Positions 50,990 to 59,348 of a DNA stretch of 64,000 nucleotides are shown one piece after another. Position 1 is the stretch's first letter, and every line of letters begins with the position of its first letter. A program made the translations under genes and the position numbers. A model generated the notes under the pieces. It was not told where the DNA came from and ran no database searches. It was given only the letters and a program-made list of their open reading frames with translations. The DNA comes from Polaromonas sp. A23. Its GTDB lineage: Bacteria > Pseudomonadota > Gammaproteobacteria > Burkholderiales > Burkholderiaceae_C. The stretch covers positions 248,001 to 312,000 of the forward strand of contig NZ_MUNO01000018.1 in the NCBI RefSeq assembly GCF_002001015.1. Direction: 5' to 3'.

Positions 50990-51436
50990 TCACTGGTTGA
51001 TTTCTGCCTCCACCAGCTGACCCAGCAGCACCAGCGACTGCTGCCAGCCCACGTAGCACTGGTCCGTTGGAATGACGGCGGGAATACCTTCCTGCACGAT
51101 GTTGATTTCAACCCCGGCGGACACGGCCTTGAGGGTGATGGAGGTCACCATTTCTCCGGGCAGGTTTTTGTCGTCGAAGGCGCTGGTGTAGCTGATGCGC
51201 TCGTTGGGCACCAGCTCGAGGTATTTGCCGCCGAATGACATTTCGCTTTGTGTGGTGAAGTTGAAGAACGACATGCGCCAGCCGCCGCCCAGCTTGACGT
51301 CCATCTGGTGGACCTTGCCGGTGAAGCCGTTGGGCGGCAGCCATTTGGCCATGGCGTTGGCATCAAGAAAGGCGCGGTAGACCCGCTCGGGGGTGGAGCG
51401 CAGCACGCGGTGAAATTTGACTGTGCCTTTGGACAT
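50990..51436 (-). CDS. AHSA1/SRPBCC-family protein
   Basis: 148-residue START-like protein: HRVLRSTPERVYRAFLDANA at the start, MAKWLPPNGFTGKVHQMD near 29, GYVGWQQSLVLL-type C-terminal helix. AHSA1-like proteins bind hydrophobic ligands; no specific role visible. Stands alone. Confidence 0.88.
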   Translation of the reverse strand: MSKGTVKFHRVLRSTPERVYRAFLDANAMAKWLPPNGFTGKVHQMDVKLGGGWRMSFFNFTTQSEMSFGGKYLELVPNERISYTSAFDDKNLPGEMVTSITLKAVSAGVEINIVQEGIPAVIPTDQCYVGWQQSLVLLGQLVEAEINQ

Positions 51437-51579
51437 GATCGGTTTCCTTTATGAAGTGCAGAGGAAGGACCCTCTGACCATACGACGATTTTGTGTGCCT
51501 GGAATCGACATCGAACGGCAACAAAGGGCAACAAAAAGGTAGTAAAGGCTGTGCAACCAGGCGTCACTTGGCATCAGAC

Positions 51580-51636
51580 GCTATTGAATATATAGCTGCT
51601 TGCGCCCGTGGACAAAGGGCTAGAGGCTGATTTGAC
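51580..51636 (+). repeat. Dispersed 60-bp intergenic repeat, copy D
   Basis: GCTATTGAATATATAGCTGC, TTGCGCCCGTGGAC, AAAGGGCTAGAGGCTGATTT: close to the consensus. It sits directly after the stop of the VOC remnant at 51644, exactly as copy E sits after the intact VOC gene. Confidence 0.9.
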
Positions 51637-51643
51637 TAGTGAG

Positions 51644-51718
51644 TCAGTCCCTGGGCCACGTGGCCAGCTCATAGCCGTCTGCATCCTCGAAGCGAAAGCG
51701 CCTGCCGCCCGCTTTCTG
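51644..51718 (-). pseudogene. VOC (glyoxalase-like) gene fragment, C-terminal 24 codons
   Basis: Minus-strand codons GGRRFRFEDADGYELATWPRD and stop match the end of the intact VOC protein at 53512 (GGRRFHFKDTDGYELAVWSKD). Nothing upstream matches; the next gene's stop lies 4 nt away. The fragment and the repeat next to it were copied as a unit or left by recombination. Confidence 0.85.
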
Positions 51719-51721
51719 AAC

Positions 51722-52372
51722 CTAGTTGATCGGTAGCTGCGGAACCACCTGGAGCCGGCTGATAACCGGCGCGCCATACTTGGCCCAGTTCTCTGCCCAA
51801 GTATCTTCGGGGCTCTCGAAGGTGAAAACGTGCATGCTGTCGGTGACGTTGTTCGCCAGAATAAACTGGTGAATGATGACGGGCTTCAAGCCCGGAGGCG
51901 CATCGCGGAAGCGAAAGACGGTGCGCTCGAAGTCGCCGCTGGGCATCTGGCTTAGCATCAGCACTTCTTCTTTCTTGTGTTTGTCCAGCGCAAGTTTTAC
52001 AAACATGACCGCGGCCTTTTTTGCTTCAAGACCACGCAACCGTTGCGTGCCGCTGAAGATCTGTACTGTGATGCCCATCTCAAACTGCTTGTTCTCGGAA
52101 AAAGGTTCCGGGCTGGTGGCATAGGTCCCCATCGGGAAAGCGTTCGCGGCCGCTTTGCCTTCCAGCTCATGCCAGCCTGCAGGCTTGAGGAAAACCGTGT
52201 TTTTGTACATCTTCCATTCAAAGCCCGATGGTGGCGGCGGCAATTGCGTGCTTATCGCTTGCCGTACCTCCTCCGGCGTGGGTACAGCGCCGGGGCCAGG
52301 TTGCGCGGCGGCAAGCTGGGCTGCCGTTAGTGATGCTGCGACGCACCATGAACATATCTTGTTGATATTCAT
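51722..52372 (-). CDS. Secreted protein of unknown function
   Basis: 216 residues with a signal peptide (1-23, cleavage near AAAQ). The mature protein has FEWKMYKNTVFLKPAGWHEL near 50 and DSMHVFTFESPEDTWAENW near 178, looking like a periplasmic beta-sandwich of the PsbP/LpqN-like style, but no confident family. ATG 52372 follows AGGGAG by 5 nt; a GTG two codons earlier is less likely. Confidence 0.75.
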   Translation of the reverse strand: MNINKICSWCVAASLTAAQLAAAQPGPGAVPTPEEVRQAISTQLPPPPSGFEWKMYKNTVFLKPAGWHELEGKAAANAFPMGTYATSPEPFSENKQFEMGITVQIFSGTQRLRGLEAKKAAVMFVKLALDKHKKEEVLMLSQMPSGDFERTVFRFRDAPPGLKPVIIHQFILANNVTDSMHVFTFESPEDTWAENWAKYGAPVISRLQVVPQLPIN

Positions 52373-52396
52373 CTCCACTCCCTTTATTTTTTGCGA

Positions 52397-52972
52397 TTAT
52401 TGCAGAGCGTTTGATGAACTGCCACGCTCGCAAACCATCAACAACGCCATGCCGTCCGGAGTCTGCACTTTCCTCATCGCACGAAACCCGGCCTTTTCAT
52501 AACAGTGGATAGCGCGCGCATTGCGCGGGTCGGGGTCGGTCTGGATGTGGCTGACTTGCGGGTCGGCGAACAGTTTTGCCACAAAGGCTTTCACCATCTC
52601 TGTACCCAGCCCGCGGTTCAACTGCGCTGCGTCAGCTATCGACTGGTCGATGCCGCGTACGCCGGGGTCGGTTTCGGCTTCCCACCAGCCGCCGCCTGAA
52701 CCCATGGCCACATAGGACTGGATGTAGCCGAAGGGCTGACCATCCAGCAGCGCGATGTGCGGTTGCACTTTGGTCGGGTCGGCTATCCATGCACCATATT
52801 CGGCTTCGACTTCTGCAAGCGTGGGAGCCGGGCCCCACCATTCTGTCCAGTGCGGGCGGGCCTGCCACTCGTGCAGCATGGGCAGGTCGGCCATTTCGAG
52901 TGGCCGGAAGCTGAGGCGTAGCGTCGGGGCGGCTACGCTGGTGTGCGCTGTCTCCATTTTGGGCGAAGGCAT
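52397..52972 (-). CDS. GNAT acetyltransferase, AAC(6')-Ib-like
   Basis: 191-residue acetyltransferase. FGYIQSYVAMGSGGGWWEAE, TDPGVRGIDQSIADAAQLNR, GLGTEMVKAF and IQTDPDPRNARAIHCYEKAG follow, in order, the diagnostic segments of aminoglycoside 6'-N-acetyltransferase type Ib, including the acidic TDPGVRGID substrate segment and the acetyl-CoA-binding GLGT loop. Integrase and attC sites are absent, so this looks like a chromosomal relative. Aminoglycoside activity is not proven; related enzymes acylate siderophores or polyamines. Confidence 0.85.
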   Translation of the reverse strand: MPSPKMETAHTSVAAPTLRLSFRPLEMADLPMLHEWQARPHWTEWWGPAPTLAEVEAEYGAWIADPTKVQPHIALLDGQPFGYIQSYVAMGSGGGWWEAETDPGVRGIDQSIADAAQLNRGLGTEMVKAFVAKLFADPQVSHIQTDPDPRNARAIHCYEKAGFRAMRKVQTPDGMALLMVCERGSSSNALQ

Positions 52973-52977
52973 GAGGA

Positions 52978-53364
52978 CTAGCGTTTCAAGAGATCCGAAT
53001 ACATCTGGAGTACAGCCCCATATTTTTCACAGGGAACCCCTCTCTTTGAGATATTTTCTTGCGACAGGGTTTTCGCAGCCTTGATACTCTCGGCCAGGAT
53101 CAGTTCCTGTTCCGCTTTTGGTAAACCCCGTTTCGCTGCTTCGTCCCGTATGGCATTCACCGTTTCACGATAGGTGTGCTCGTTCTTTTCGCGCCAGGCC
53201 GAATAATCCGCACGCCTCGAAAATCCCCGGCTTTCACAGTGTTCGACGCTAAGCTTTGCATGTTCAAAGTAGGTCATATTTTCTCCGGCACCTGCAAACG
53301 TCATTGCAAAGAGACCTGGAGTAAAAGCGACAAAAAAAGCGATCGGTAGCAAGTTCTTTTGCAT
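52978..53364 (-). CDS. Small secreted protein of unknown function
   Basis: 128 residues with a signal peptide (1-25, cleavage near FAGA). The mature part is helical and charged with two cysteines (VEHCESRGFS, RGVPCEKYGA) that could form a disulfide. No recognised family. The gene is 6 nt from the acetyltransferase start but is unlikely to share function. Confidence 0.7.
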   Translation of the reverse strand: MQKNLLPIAFFVAFTPGLFAMTFAGAGENMTYFEHAKLSVEHCESRGFSRRADYSAWREKNEHTYRETVNAIRDEAAKRGLPKAEQELILAESIKAAKTLSQENISKRGVPCEKYGAVLQMYSDLLKR

Positions 53365-53447
53365 GTGATTTCAACGCAGCCTGGATTTTTAGATTGTGCA
53401 ATTTAGCAGGACGATGCTTTCGGCTCAGGCCGCAAAGACAGCATTGA

Positions 53448-53505
53448 GCTATCGAAATAATAGCTGCTTGGATCCGTAGATAAAGGGCTGGTGGCCGATT
53501 TCATT
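53448..53505 (+). repeat. Dispersed 60-bp intergenic repeat, copy E
   Basis: GCTATCGAAATAATAGCTGC, TTGGATCCGTAGAT, AAAGGGCTGGTGGCCGATTT. Adjacent to the 3' end of the VOC gene. Confidence 0.9.
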
Positions 53506-53511
53506 CATAAG

Positions 53512-53868
53512 CTAGTCTTTGGACCAAACCGCCAGCTCGTAGCCATCCGTATCCTTGAAGTGAAAACGCCGCCCACCCGGAAAAGCGAAGATCTCTTTGC
53601 AGATGGCGCCACCGGCGGCCAGCACGCTGTCGCGCGCGGCTTCGAGTTTGTTGGCGTAAAGAATGACGAGCGGACCGCCAGCGGGCGAGGGTGGCGCCTG
53701 GGTTGTCAGGCCGCCTTTCATGGCGCCGTCTGAAAACTCTGCGTACTCGGGGCCGTAGTCGGTGAAGGTCCAGCCGAAGGCTTTGCCGTAGAAGGCCTTG
53801 GCTTTGCCGATGTTGCGAACGTTCAGTTCGATGTAGTTGATGCGGCAGTTTTCAGCGTTGGCGGGCAT
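53512..53868 (-). CDS. VOC-family protein (glyoxalase/bleomycin-resistance-like)
   Basis: 118-residue beta-alpha-beta-beta-beta protein: NYIELNVRNIGKAKAFYGKA at the start, FGWTFTDYGPEYAEF, GGAICKEIFAFPGGRRFHF and DTDGYELAVWSKD at the end. Metal-binding Glu/His are partly conserved. Function unspecified. Its 3' end is copied at 51644. Confidence 0.88.
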   Translation of the reverse strand: MPANAENCRINYIELNVRNIGKAKAFYGKAFGWTFTDYGPEYAEFSDGAMKGGLTTQAPPSPAGGPLVILYANKLEAARDSVLAAGGAICKEIFAFPGGRRFHFKDTDGYELAVWSKD

Positions 53869-53903
53869 GGCAAATCCTTGAGGGTGCTAGCCTGCATTTT
53901 TGC

Positions 53904-54188
53904 TCACAAGTCTGCAGGCGGCCAGTCGGCAAAGGGGAAGGGCAGATCTTCAGTAGCGAAAGATTCGAAAGCCGCAATTTGCCCCAGGTAGCGGCCCACG
54001 CTGCGGCCAAAATCCTTCAGGCGCGGGTTGGGCTCTTCGGCGAAAAGAACAAAGCCCAGCTGCAGCAGGGCGACGATGATGAGCACCCAGGCGGCGATCT
54101 GGAAGGCCACGCACATCAGCAGCATGAGCAAGGCGCGCACCCACAGTTTTCGGGGTGGTGGAAGGGTGACGAGGGCATTGTCGGTCAT
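53904..54188 (-). CDS. DUF4389-type small membrane protein
   Basis: 94 residues with one long hydrophobic region (LWVRALLMLLMCVAFQIAAW onward, 14-52), probably two membrane passes, then GRSVGRYLGQIAAFESFATE, as in DUF4389. ATG 54188 follows AAGGA; the upstream in-frame part to 54236 is not used. Function unknown. Confidence 0.75.
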   Translation of the reverse strand: MTDNALVTLPPPRKLWVRALLMLLMCVAFQIAAWVLIIVALLQLGFVLFAEEPNPRLKDFGRSVGRYLGQIAAFESFATEDLPFPFADWPPADL

Positions 54189-54422
54189 AGTGGTTCCTTC
54201 ACATTGGATCGAGATGCTGCGCGTGGAATGGCCCAAAGGAGTTGACGCGTGTCAAGCAACTGTAGTGTGCCGTCATATGAGGTGGTTCCAGTGCACTGCG
54301 TTGGTACTAAATTACTGGTCTGGCGTTTCCTCCGAGTGTTGCGGCAATGCCGCAGGCGAGTCTTGATCTGAAACTGCCGCAGCTTTTCCGGGCTACATTC
54401 GTGGTCCAGGGAGAAAAAGCTC

Positions 54423-56312
54423 ATGACATTTATTTCGCGTTTTGTAGTTGCCGCGGTCATCACGCTTGCGGCTTTTTCACCGTTTGCCGGCGCGCAAGAC
54501 AAGGCAGAGTTTCCGTACATCGAAAAGGCCTGGCACGGCACTTACGATGTTGACAAGGACGGCCGCGTCACACAGACCGTGATGACGCGCTATCAGGTGT
54601 TGCAGGAAAGCATGCTTGAAAGGCTGAAGGTCTTTTCCTTCTCGTACAGCACCAGCATTCAGACCGGTGAGGTGCTTGAAGCCTATACCCTGAAGAAGGA
54701 CGGCCGGCAGATCGCCGTGCCGCCGGGCAATTTCCAGAAGGAAACCAACGACGGACAGAAGGGCGCCGGCCCGATGTTCTCCGACCGCACACGTGTTTCG
54801 GTCGTTTACCCGGACCTGATGGTTGGTGACACGGTGCACGTCCGGTACCGGCTGACGGAGAAGGAGCCCATGTTCCCCGGGCACTATTCGCTGGCCCTGG
54901 GTTTTTCGCCATACAGCGTGTCCGAAGACACACGCATTACCCTGCGGGTTCCGAAAGACATGGTATTGAAGAAGGAAGCGTACTTCTTCACTGCACTGGA
55001 AGAGAAGGCAGAAGACGGCAAGCGCGTGCTTGAATGGCGCTACAGCAACCTCAAGCCCCGCCGTTATGTGGAGGAAGAAGACAGCGGCCTCTGGTCCCAG
55101 CAAGAGTTGCCAGGTGTTCTGGTTTCCACCTTCCCCGACTATGAAGCCATTGCCAAGGCCTATGGCGACCGCGCTCTGCCAAAGGCGCAACCCACGGACC
55201 GTATTCATACGCTGGTGCGGGAAGTGGTCGGCAAGGAAGCCCAGCCTCGCGAAAAGGCACGGCTGCTTTATGAATGGGTGTCGCGCAACATCACCTACGG
55301 CGGCAACTGCATCGGCGTGGGTGCTGTGGTACCCCGCGACGTGAATGTTGTTCTCGACAACAAGATGGGCGACTGCAAGGACCACGCGACGCTGCTTCAG
55401 GCAATGCTTGCCTCCGCAGGAATCCGCAGTGAGCAGGTGTTGGTGAATGCCGGCAGCAAATATGAGCTCACAGCCACGCCCGTGGTGTCGCTGGTGAACC
55501 ACGTGATGAACTTCCTGCCGGATTTCAAACTTTACGTTGACGCCACCGCCAAGGAAGTGCCGTTTGGCCTTCTGCCAACCGGCACTTATGCCAAGCCGGT
55601 GATTCACGTGGGCGCGGCCAAGGCGCTTGCATCCGTGCCGCACGAAAACCATCTCAACAACGAGCAGCGCCTGCGCATGACGCTGAAGATGGCGGCAAAC
55701 GGCTCAGCTTCGGGCAGCATGCGTGTTTCCTTGAAGGGCCTGGAGGCAGCCCAGTTCCGCGCCTACATGCGTGACCTGAGCGCTGACGGAGAGCGTGAGT
55801 TCGTCAAGCAGGCCCTGTCGTCTTACGGCTACAAGGGCCGGGGTACCCTGGAGAAGGGCGCCACCACGGGCTTGTCGGACCAGTATGAGTATTCGGTGAA
55901 ATTTGACATGGACAACTTCCTGCGCAGCGGCACGTCGGGCGCATTCGTTTTCTCACCGGTGATGGGAACGCCGCTGTCGGTGCAGTCTTTCTCGAACGTC
56001 GAGGACAGGTTTGTGCCCAAGCGCAAGGAGGCCTGTCACGGGTTCCACAGTTACGAAACCTATGAGATTGAGCTGCCTGCCGGCCTGACGCTGATCGACA
56101 TGCCGGAAAACGCCCAGGTACGCGGCACGCTTGTGGACTACTCGGCCAAGTACCAGAAGACCAAGTCGGGCGTGCTTGTTACGCGCGAGCTGCACGACAA
56201 GACGCCCGAGAGCATCTGCACACCCGAAACAACGGCTGATTTCCTGAAGCAGGCCAAGCCGGTGGGCGAGAACCTGAGAACACAGGTTCTTTACAAGCGC
56301 AAGATGCCCTGA
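54423..56312 (+). CDS. DUF3857 and transglutaminase-like domain protein, exported
   Basis: 629 residues. Signal peptide 1-24 (FAGA cut). DUF3857 covers about 40-220 (VVYPDLMVGDTVHVRYRL near 127). A transglutaminase-like protease core follows with Cys318 in NKMGDCKDHATLLQAML, His near 359 in SLVNHVMNF and Asp near 373 in YVDATAKE. The C-terminal third is beta-rich. Such proteins are periplasmic or outer-membrane facing and of uncertain substrate. Own promoter region 54237-54422. Confidence 0.88.
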   Translation: MTFISRFVVAAVITLAAFSPFAGAQDKAEFPYIEKAWHGTYDVDKDGRVTQTVMTRYQVLQESMLERLKVFSFSYSTSIQTGEVLEAYTLKKDGRQIAVPPGNFQKETNDGQKGAGPMFSDRTRVSVVYPDLMVGDTVHVRYRLTEKEPMFPGHYSLALGFSPYSVSEDTRITLRVPKDMVLKKEAYFFTALEEKAEDGKRVLEWRYSNLKPRRYVEEEDSGLWSQQELPGVLVSTFPDYEAIAKAYGDRALPKAQPTDRIHTLVREVVGKEAQPREKARLLYEWVSRNITYGGNCIGVGAVVPRDVNVVLDNKMGDCKDHATLLQAMLASAGIRSEQVLVNAGSKYELTATPVVSLVNHVMNFLPDFKLYVDATAKEVPFGLLPTGTYAKPVIHVGAAKALASVPHENHLNNEQRLRMTLKMAANGSASGSMRVSLKGLEAAQFRAYMRDLSADGEREFVKQALSSYGYKGRGTLEKGATTGLSDQYEYSVKFDMDNFLRSGTSGAFVFSPVMGTPLSVQSFSNVEDRFVPKRKEACHGFHSYETYEIELPAGLTLIDMPENAQVRGTLVDYSAKYQKTKSGVLVTRELHDKTPESICTPETTADFLKQAKPVGENLRTQVLYKRKMP

Positions 56313-56406
56313 CCCATCGGCGCCCATTGCATCCGCTTTTGACCTTCTTCCTTGTTCCCCCTTGTTGACTCAAGGGAGCGATGATTTTTCCTTTTTTGAG
56401 ATACGC

Positions 56407-57402
56407 ATGAAATTCTTCAAATCGGTCCCAAGGTCCATAGCTGTTTTCGCCGTAATCCTCCTTGGAGGCTGGTTGCCTCTGAGTGCTGCCGCAGCGGCAA
56501 AGCCGGAGTCTAAAACTGTCGCACAAGCCAGAGAGCTGATTGACGCGGACTACGGCAATGGAAATGTGGCGAAAGCGATTCCATTGATCGAGGCGGCCTA
56601 CAAGACAGACCCGGACGATGCCAATTTGTTGATACAGGCTGCGCGGGTGGCCGTCAAAAATGGCGTGCTCTCTTTCAGCCCCCACCGCGACAGCTGGGCA
56701 AGCTACGCTGCGCTTCTCGATAAGGCCTTGGCCATCGATGCTGCACACCCCAAGATCCACATTCTGAGGGCGCAGGTTTTCGAAAGGCAGGGTAATTTTG
56801 CTGAGCAGTTGAACGAGCTCAACAAAGCCTTCGATTTAAAAACGACGGACCCTTGGCTTTTTGTCGGTTATGGCAATCACTTTCTCAATGTTCGAAAATT
56901 CAATGAAGCCGTCGCTCATTACGAAAATGTGGAGGCGCGGGGGCCGGGTACGATGGCCTCGGAAAGAAGGGCCTTCATCATGGCTATCTCCGAGCTTGCG
57001 AGTCTCGCATCGCAGAATGAGGACCCTGCGGTGAAATTAAGAAAGTATGCGGCCTTGGCACTCAAGACCAAAGATCCGGCCGATGGCTGGACGCCTCAAC
57101 GTTATGCGGCCGCATTCATACCCCAACATCTATTTGACGAAGCAATTTTTTACGCCCGGGAAGCGCTCAAAGCCATGAACTTCGGTATGGCCAGAATCAC
57201 GCTGGCAGTGGCCTTGTACGGCAAGGCAGCGCAATTGACTCTGGCAGACAGGCCCATGCAGGAAGTCAAGCCTTTCCTGGACGAAGCTAAAAAACTCGGC
57301 TACAAAAAAGCCGACATCTATGGCTACCTGAGCAGTTGTTCTCCGTGCCGCGCCAGGTTTGCGACGATAGGCCCCACGCTAGACAAGATCATTCCGGAGT
57401 AG
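56407..57402 (+). CDS. Exported TPR-like repeat protein
   Basis: 331 residues with signal peptide (1-29, AAA cut). Helical repeats of TPR type: IPLIEAAYKTDPDDANLLIQ near 62, LLDKALAIDAAHPKIHILRA near 101, LNELNKAFDLKTTDPWLFVG near 135, EAVAHYENVEARGPGTM near 167. The end YLSSCSPCRARFATIGP has a CxxC. ATG 56407 is used. Its last 70 bases are copied, decayed, at 58467. Confidence 0.8.
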   Translation: MKFFKSVPRSIAVFAVILLGGWLPLSAAAAAKPESKTVAQARELIDADYGNGNVAKAIPLIEAAYKTDPDDANLLIQAARVAVKNGVLSFSPHRDSWASYAALLDKALAIDAAHPKIHILRAQVFERQGNFAEQLNELNKAFDLKTTDPWLFVGYGNHFLNVRKFNEAVAHYENVEARGPGTMASERRAFIMAISELASLASQNEDPAVKLRKYAALALKTKDPADGWTPQRYAAAFIPQHLFDEAIFYAREALKAMNFGMARITLAVALYGKAAQLTLADRPMQEVKPFLDEAKKLGYKKADIYGYLSSCSPCRARFATIGPTLDKIIPE

Positions 57403-57484
57403 ACCGATCGAAAGGCACTGCTGTGGGGGCGGCGACCTGTCATTCTCACTGATTCATTCCAAAAACAGCAACCCAAGGACCTCT

Positions 57485-58402
57485 GTGAGCTTATTTACGA
57501 AAATGTTTGGTAAAAAAGAAACTCCCGGTTTACTCCCGCAGGAGAAAAATTCCCGAGTGATCAAAGCGTATCAAATCGTCCATGACGACATCACTCGTGA
57601 GCAGCGGGACCCCGGTTTCGAACCATTGGAAAATTCCAACAGCACTGAGCCAGACTGGTACGAATACTGGCCGATTCGAAATTACTTGCACACGATGCCG
57701 CTGGATGAATCCACTTTGTATGGGTTCGTATCACCCAGGTTTAAGGAAAAAACGGGACTGTCGGCCGATAAAGTCCGCCGGTTCATTCAGTCGTCAGAAG
57801 ATGCCGACGTCTATATATTTTCTCCATTCCCTTTGCACGGAACATCATTTCTGAACGTTGTTGAGCACATGGATTTTTTCTTCCGTGGTTTTATGGAACA
57901 TGGGGGAAATTTTTTCCGTCAGTTCGATCAAACCCTTGATGTGCGCAATATGGTGAACAATTCCAGCAACACCGTTTTCAGCAATTTCTTCTTCGCCAAG
58001 CCCGTTTTCTGGCGCGAGTGGTTACGGATTTGTGATCAACTGTTTGAAGAAACAAAAGACGCCCGGCATCCCTTGAATTCGAAGTGCAGCTATGCGAAGG
58101 ACAATGGCGATCTGAAAATTCTTCCGGTCAAGGTCTTTGTGGTGGAATGTGTTGCCTCATACGTGCTGGCAACTTCGAAGCGATTTTCGAGTATCAGTTA
58201 TCCATTCCAGTCCATGCCATCGTCAGACGCCCACTCGAGCTTGGCCCATGAAAATGCCCGGCTTGACGATCTCAAACGTCAATGGGAGAAAACGAGGCAA
58301 CCCCAAATACTGAGGCAATACAGACTTGAACAGAATCGGGTCATTGGGCTGGCCTGGCCGGGCCAGGAGCCGCCAGATTTTGATCTGCCGCAAGCCTTGT
58401 AA
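57485..58402 (+). CDS. Protein of unknown function, possibly cell-surface glycan related
   Basis: 305 residues, GTG start after AAGGA. EYWPIRNYLHTMPLDESTLY near 60 and GFVSPRFKEKTGLSADKVRR near 79 are strongly patterned; this type of sequence occurs in uncharacterised proteins of polysaccharide loci, though no glycosyltransferase motif is seen. No signal or membrane segment. AT-richer than the core genes. Lies between a TPR gene and its decayed 3' copy, suggesting local duplication. Confidence 0.65.
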   Translation: MSLFTKMFGKKETPGLLPQEKNSRVIKAYQIVHDDITREQRDPGFEPLENSNSTEPDWYEYWPIRNYLHTMPLDESTLYGFVSPRFKEKTGLSADKVRRFIQSSEDADVYIFSPFPLHGTSFLNVVEHMDFFFRGFMEHGGNFFRQFDQTLDVRNMVNNSSNTVFSNFFFAKPVFWREWLRICDQLFEETKDARHPLNSKCSYAKDNGDLKILPVKVFVVECVASYVLATSKRFSSISYPFQSMPSSDAHSSLAHENARLDDLKRQWEKTRQPQILRQYRLEQNRVIGLAWPGQEPPDFDLPQAL

Positions 58403-58466
58403 CCCCTGGTGTTTCTTCCTGAAATTTGCCTGAACTGCCTGCCGGTGAGTTAGAAGACGGGTTCTT

Positions 58467-58535
58467 TCTCCGTGTCGCGCCAAGTTTGCGGCTACAGGAC
58501 CACGCTTGACAAGATCATTCCGGATTCCCGATCGG
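58467..58535 (+). pseudogene. Decayed copy of the TPR gene 3' end
   Basis: Matches 57340-57410 with scattered changes; ACAAGATCATTCCGGA is identical. It carries no start and is out of use. Marks one boundary of a duplicated segment about 1.1 kb long. Confidence 0.85.
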
Positions 58536-58561
58536 GGCGAGTGTTTAGTTAGGAAGCCCGG

Positions 58562-59167
58562 TCAGGCTTGTTTCTTTTTGCCTTGCGGGTAAATGGTTTC
58601 GCCGCGCGACAGCATTTGCGCAAACTGGTCGATTCGCCTGGCACGTGTTTCAGGCTTCTTGGCGCCCTGAACCCGAAACAGCACGGCGAACCGGTTCTGC
58701 GCACTGACGGTGGCGAAGAATTCTGCGGCGCCCGGCGTGGCGTCCAGCGCGGCTTGCAGGTCGGCGGGTATTTGGGCGCGGCTGGCTGGGTCGTAGGCGG
58801 CGTCCCAGCGGCCGTCTTTGCGGGCGCGTTCAATCTCTGCCAGGCCGGCGGGCTGCATGTGCCCGGTCTGGATGTAGCCGAGAACTTTGTCGCGGTTGAC
58901 TTTGGACCAGACACTTCGTGCGCCGCGTGGGCTCCAGCGCTGTAGATAAAAGTGTTCGCTCTCGCCTTTTCTCTGGCTGTCGATCCAGCCGAAGCAGAGG
59001 GCAACTTCGAGCGCTTCCGCATGAGAAAGCGTTGATACCGGCGCGCCTTTTTTGGCGTGGCGCAACCACACGCCTTTGGAGTCCGCGTGATGCGCGGCCA
59101 GCCATTGCGCCCACTCGGCTTGCAAGGCGAACTGAAGAGTGGCTTCACTGTGTATGTCGTTGGGCAT
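58562..59167 (-). CDS. YdeI/OmpD-associated family protein
   Basis: 201 residues: LRHAKKGAPVSTLSHAEALE near 36, ALCFGWIDSQRKG near 56, YLQRWSPRGARSVWSKVN near 73, DLQAALDATPGAAEFF near 136. Typical length and segments for the YdeI family, whose function is poorly defined. Monocistronic. Confidence 0.88.
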   Translation of the reverse strand: MPNDIHSEATLQFALQAEWAQWLAAHHADSKGVWLRHAKKGAPVSTLSHAEALEVALCFGWIDSQRKGESEHFYLQRWSPRGARSVWSKVNRDKVLGYIQTGHMQPAGLAEIERARKDGRWDAAYDPASRAQIPADLQAALDATPGAAEFFATVSAQNRFAVLFRVQGAKKPETRARRIDQFAQMLSRGETIYPQGKKKQA

Positions 59168-59348
59168 GGTTGAGGCAGGTTCGGGCAGGCCTGGGTTGGC
59201 CGGGGTGTCAGAGATGCTTCATTGTGCTGCATGGGTGGAGTATTTCTGTTCGCAGGCATGCGGGTCAACGCCGCCGCGGCAGCGCACAGGTATTGAGTGA
59301 GCCTGCCAGACGTGGCACCATGCGCTGACTCCCACCCGCACACTCACC

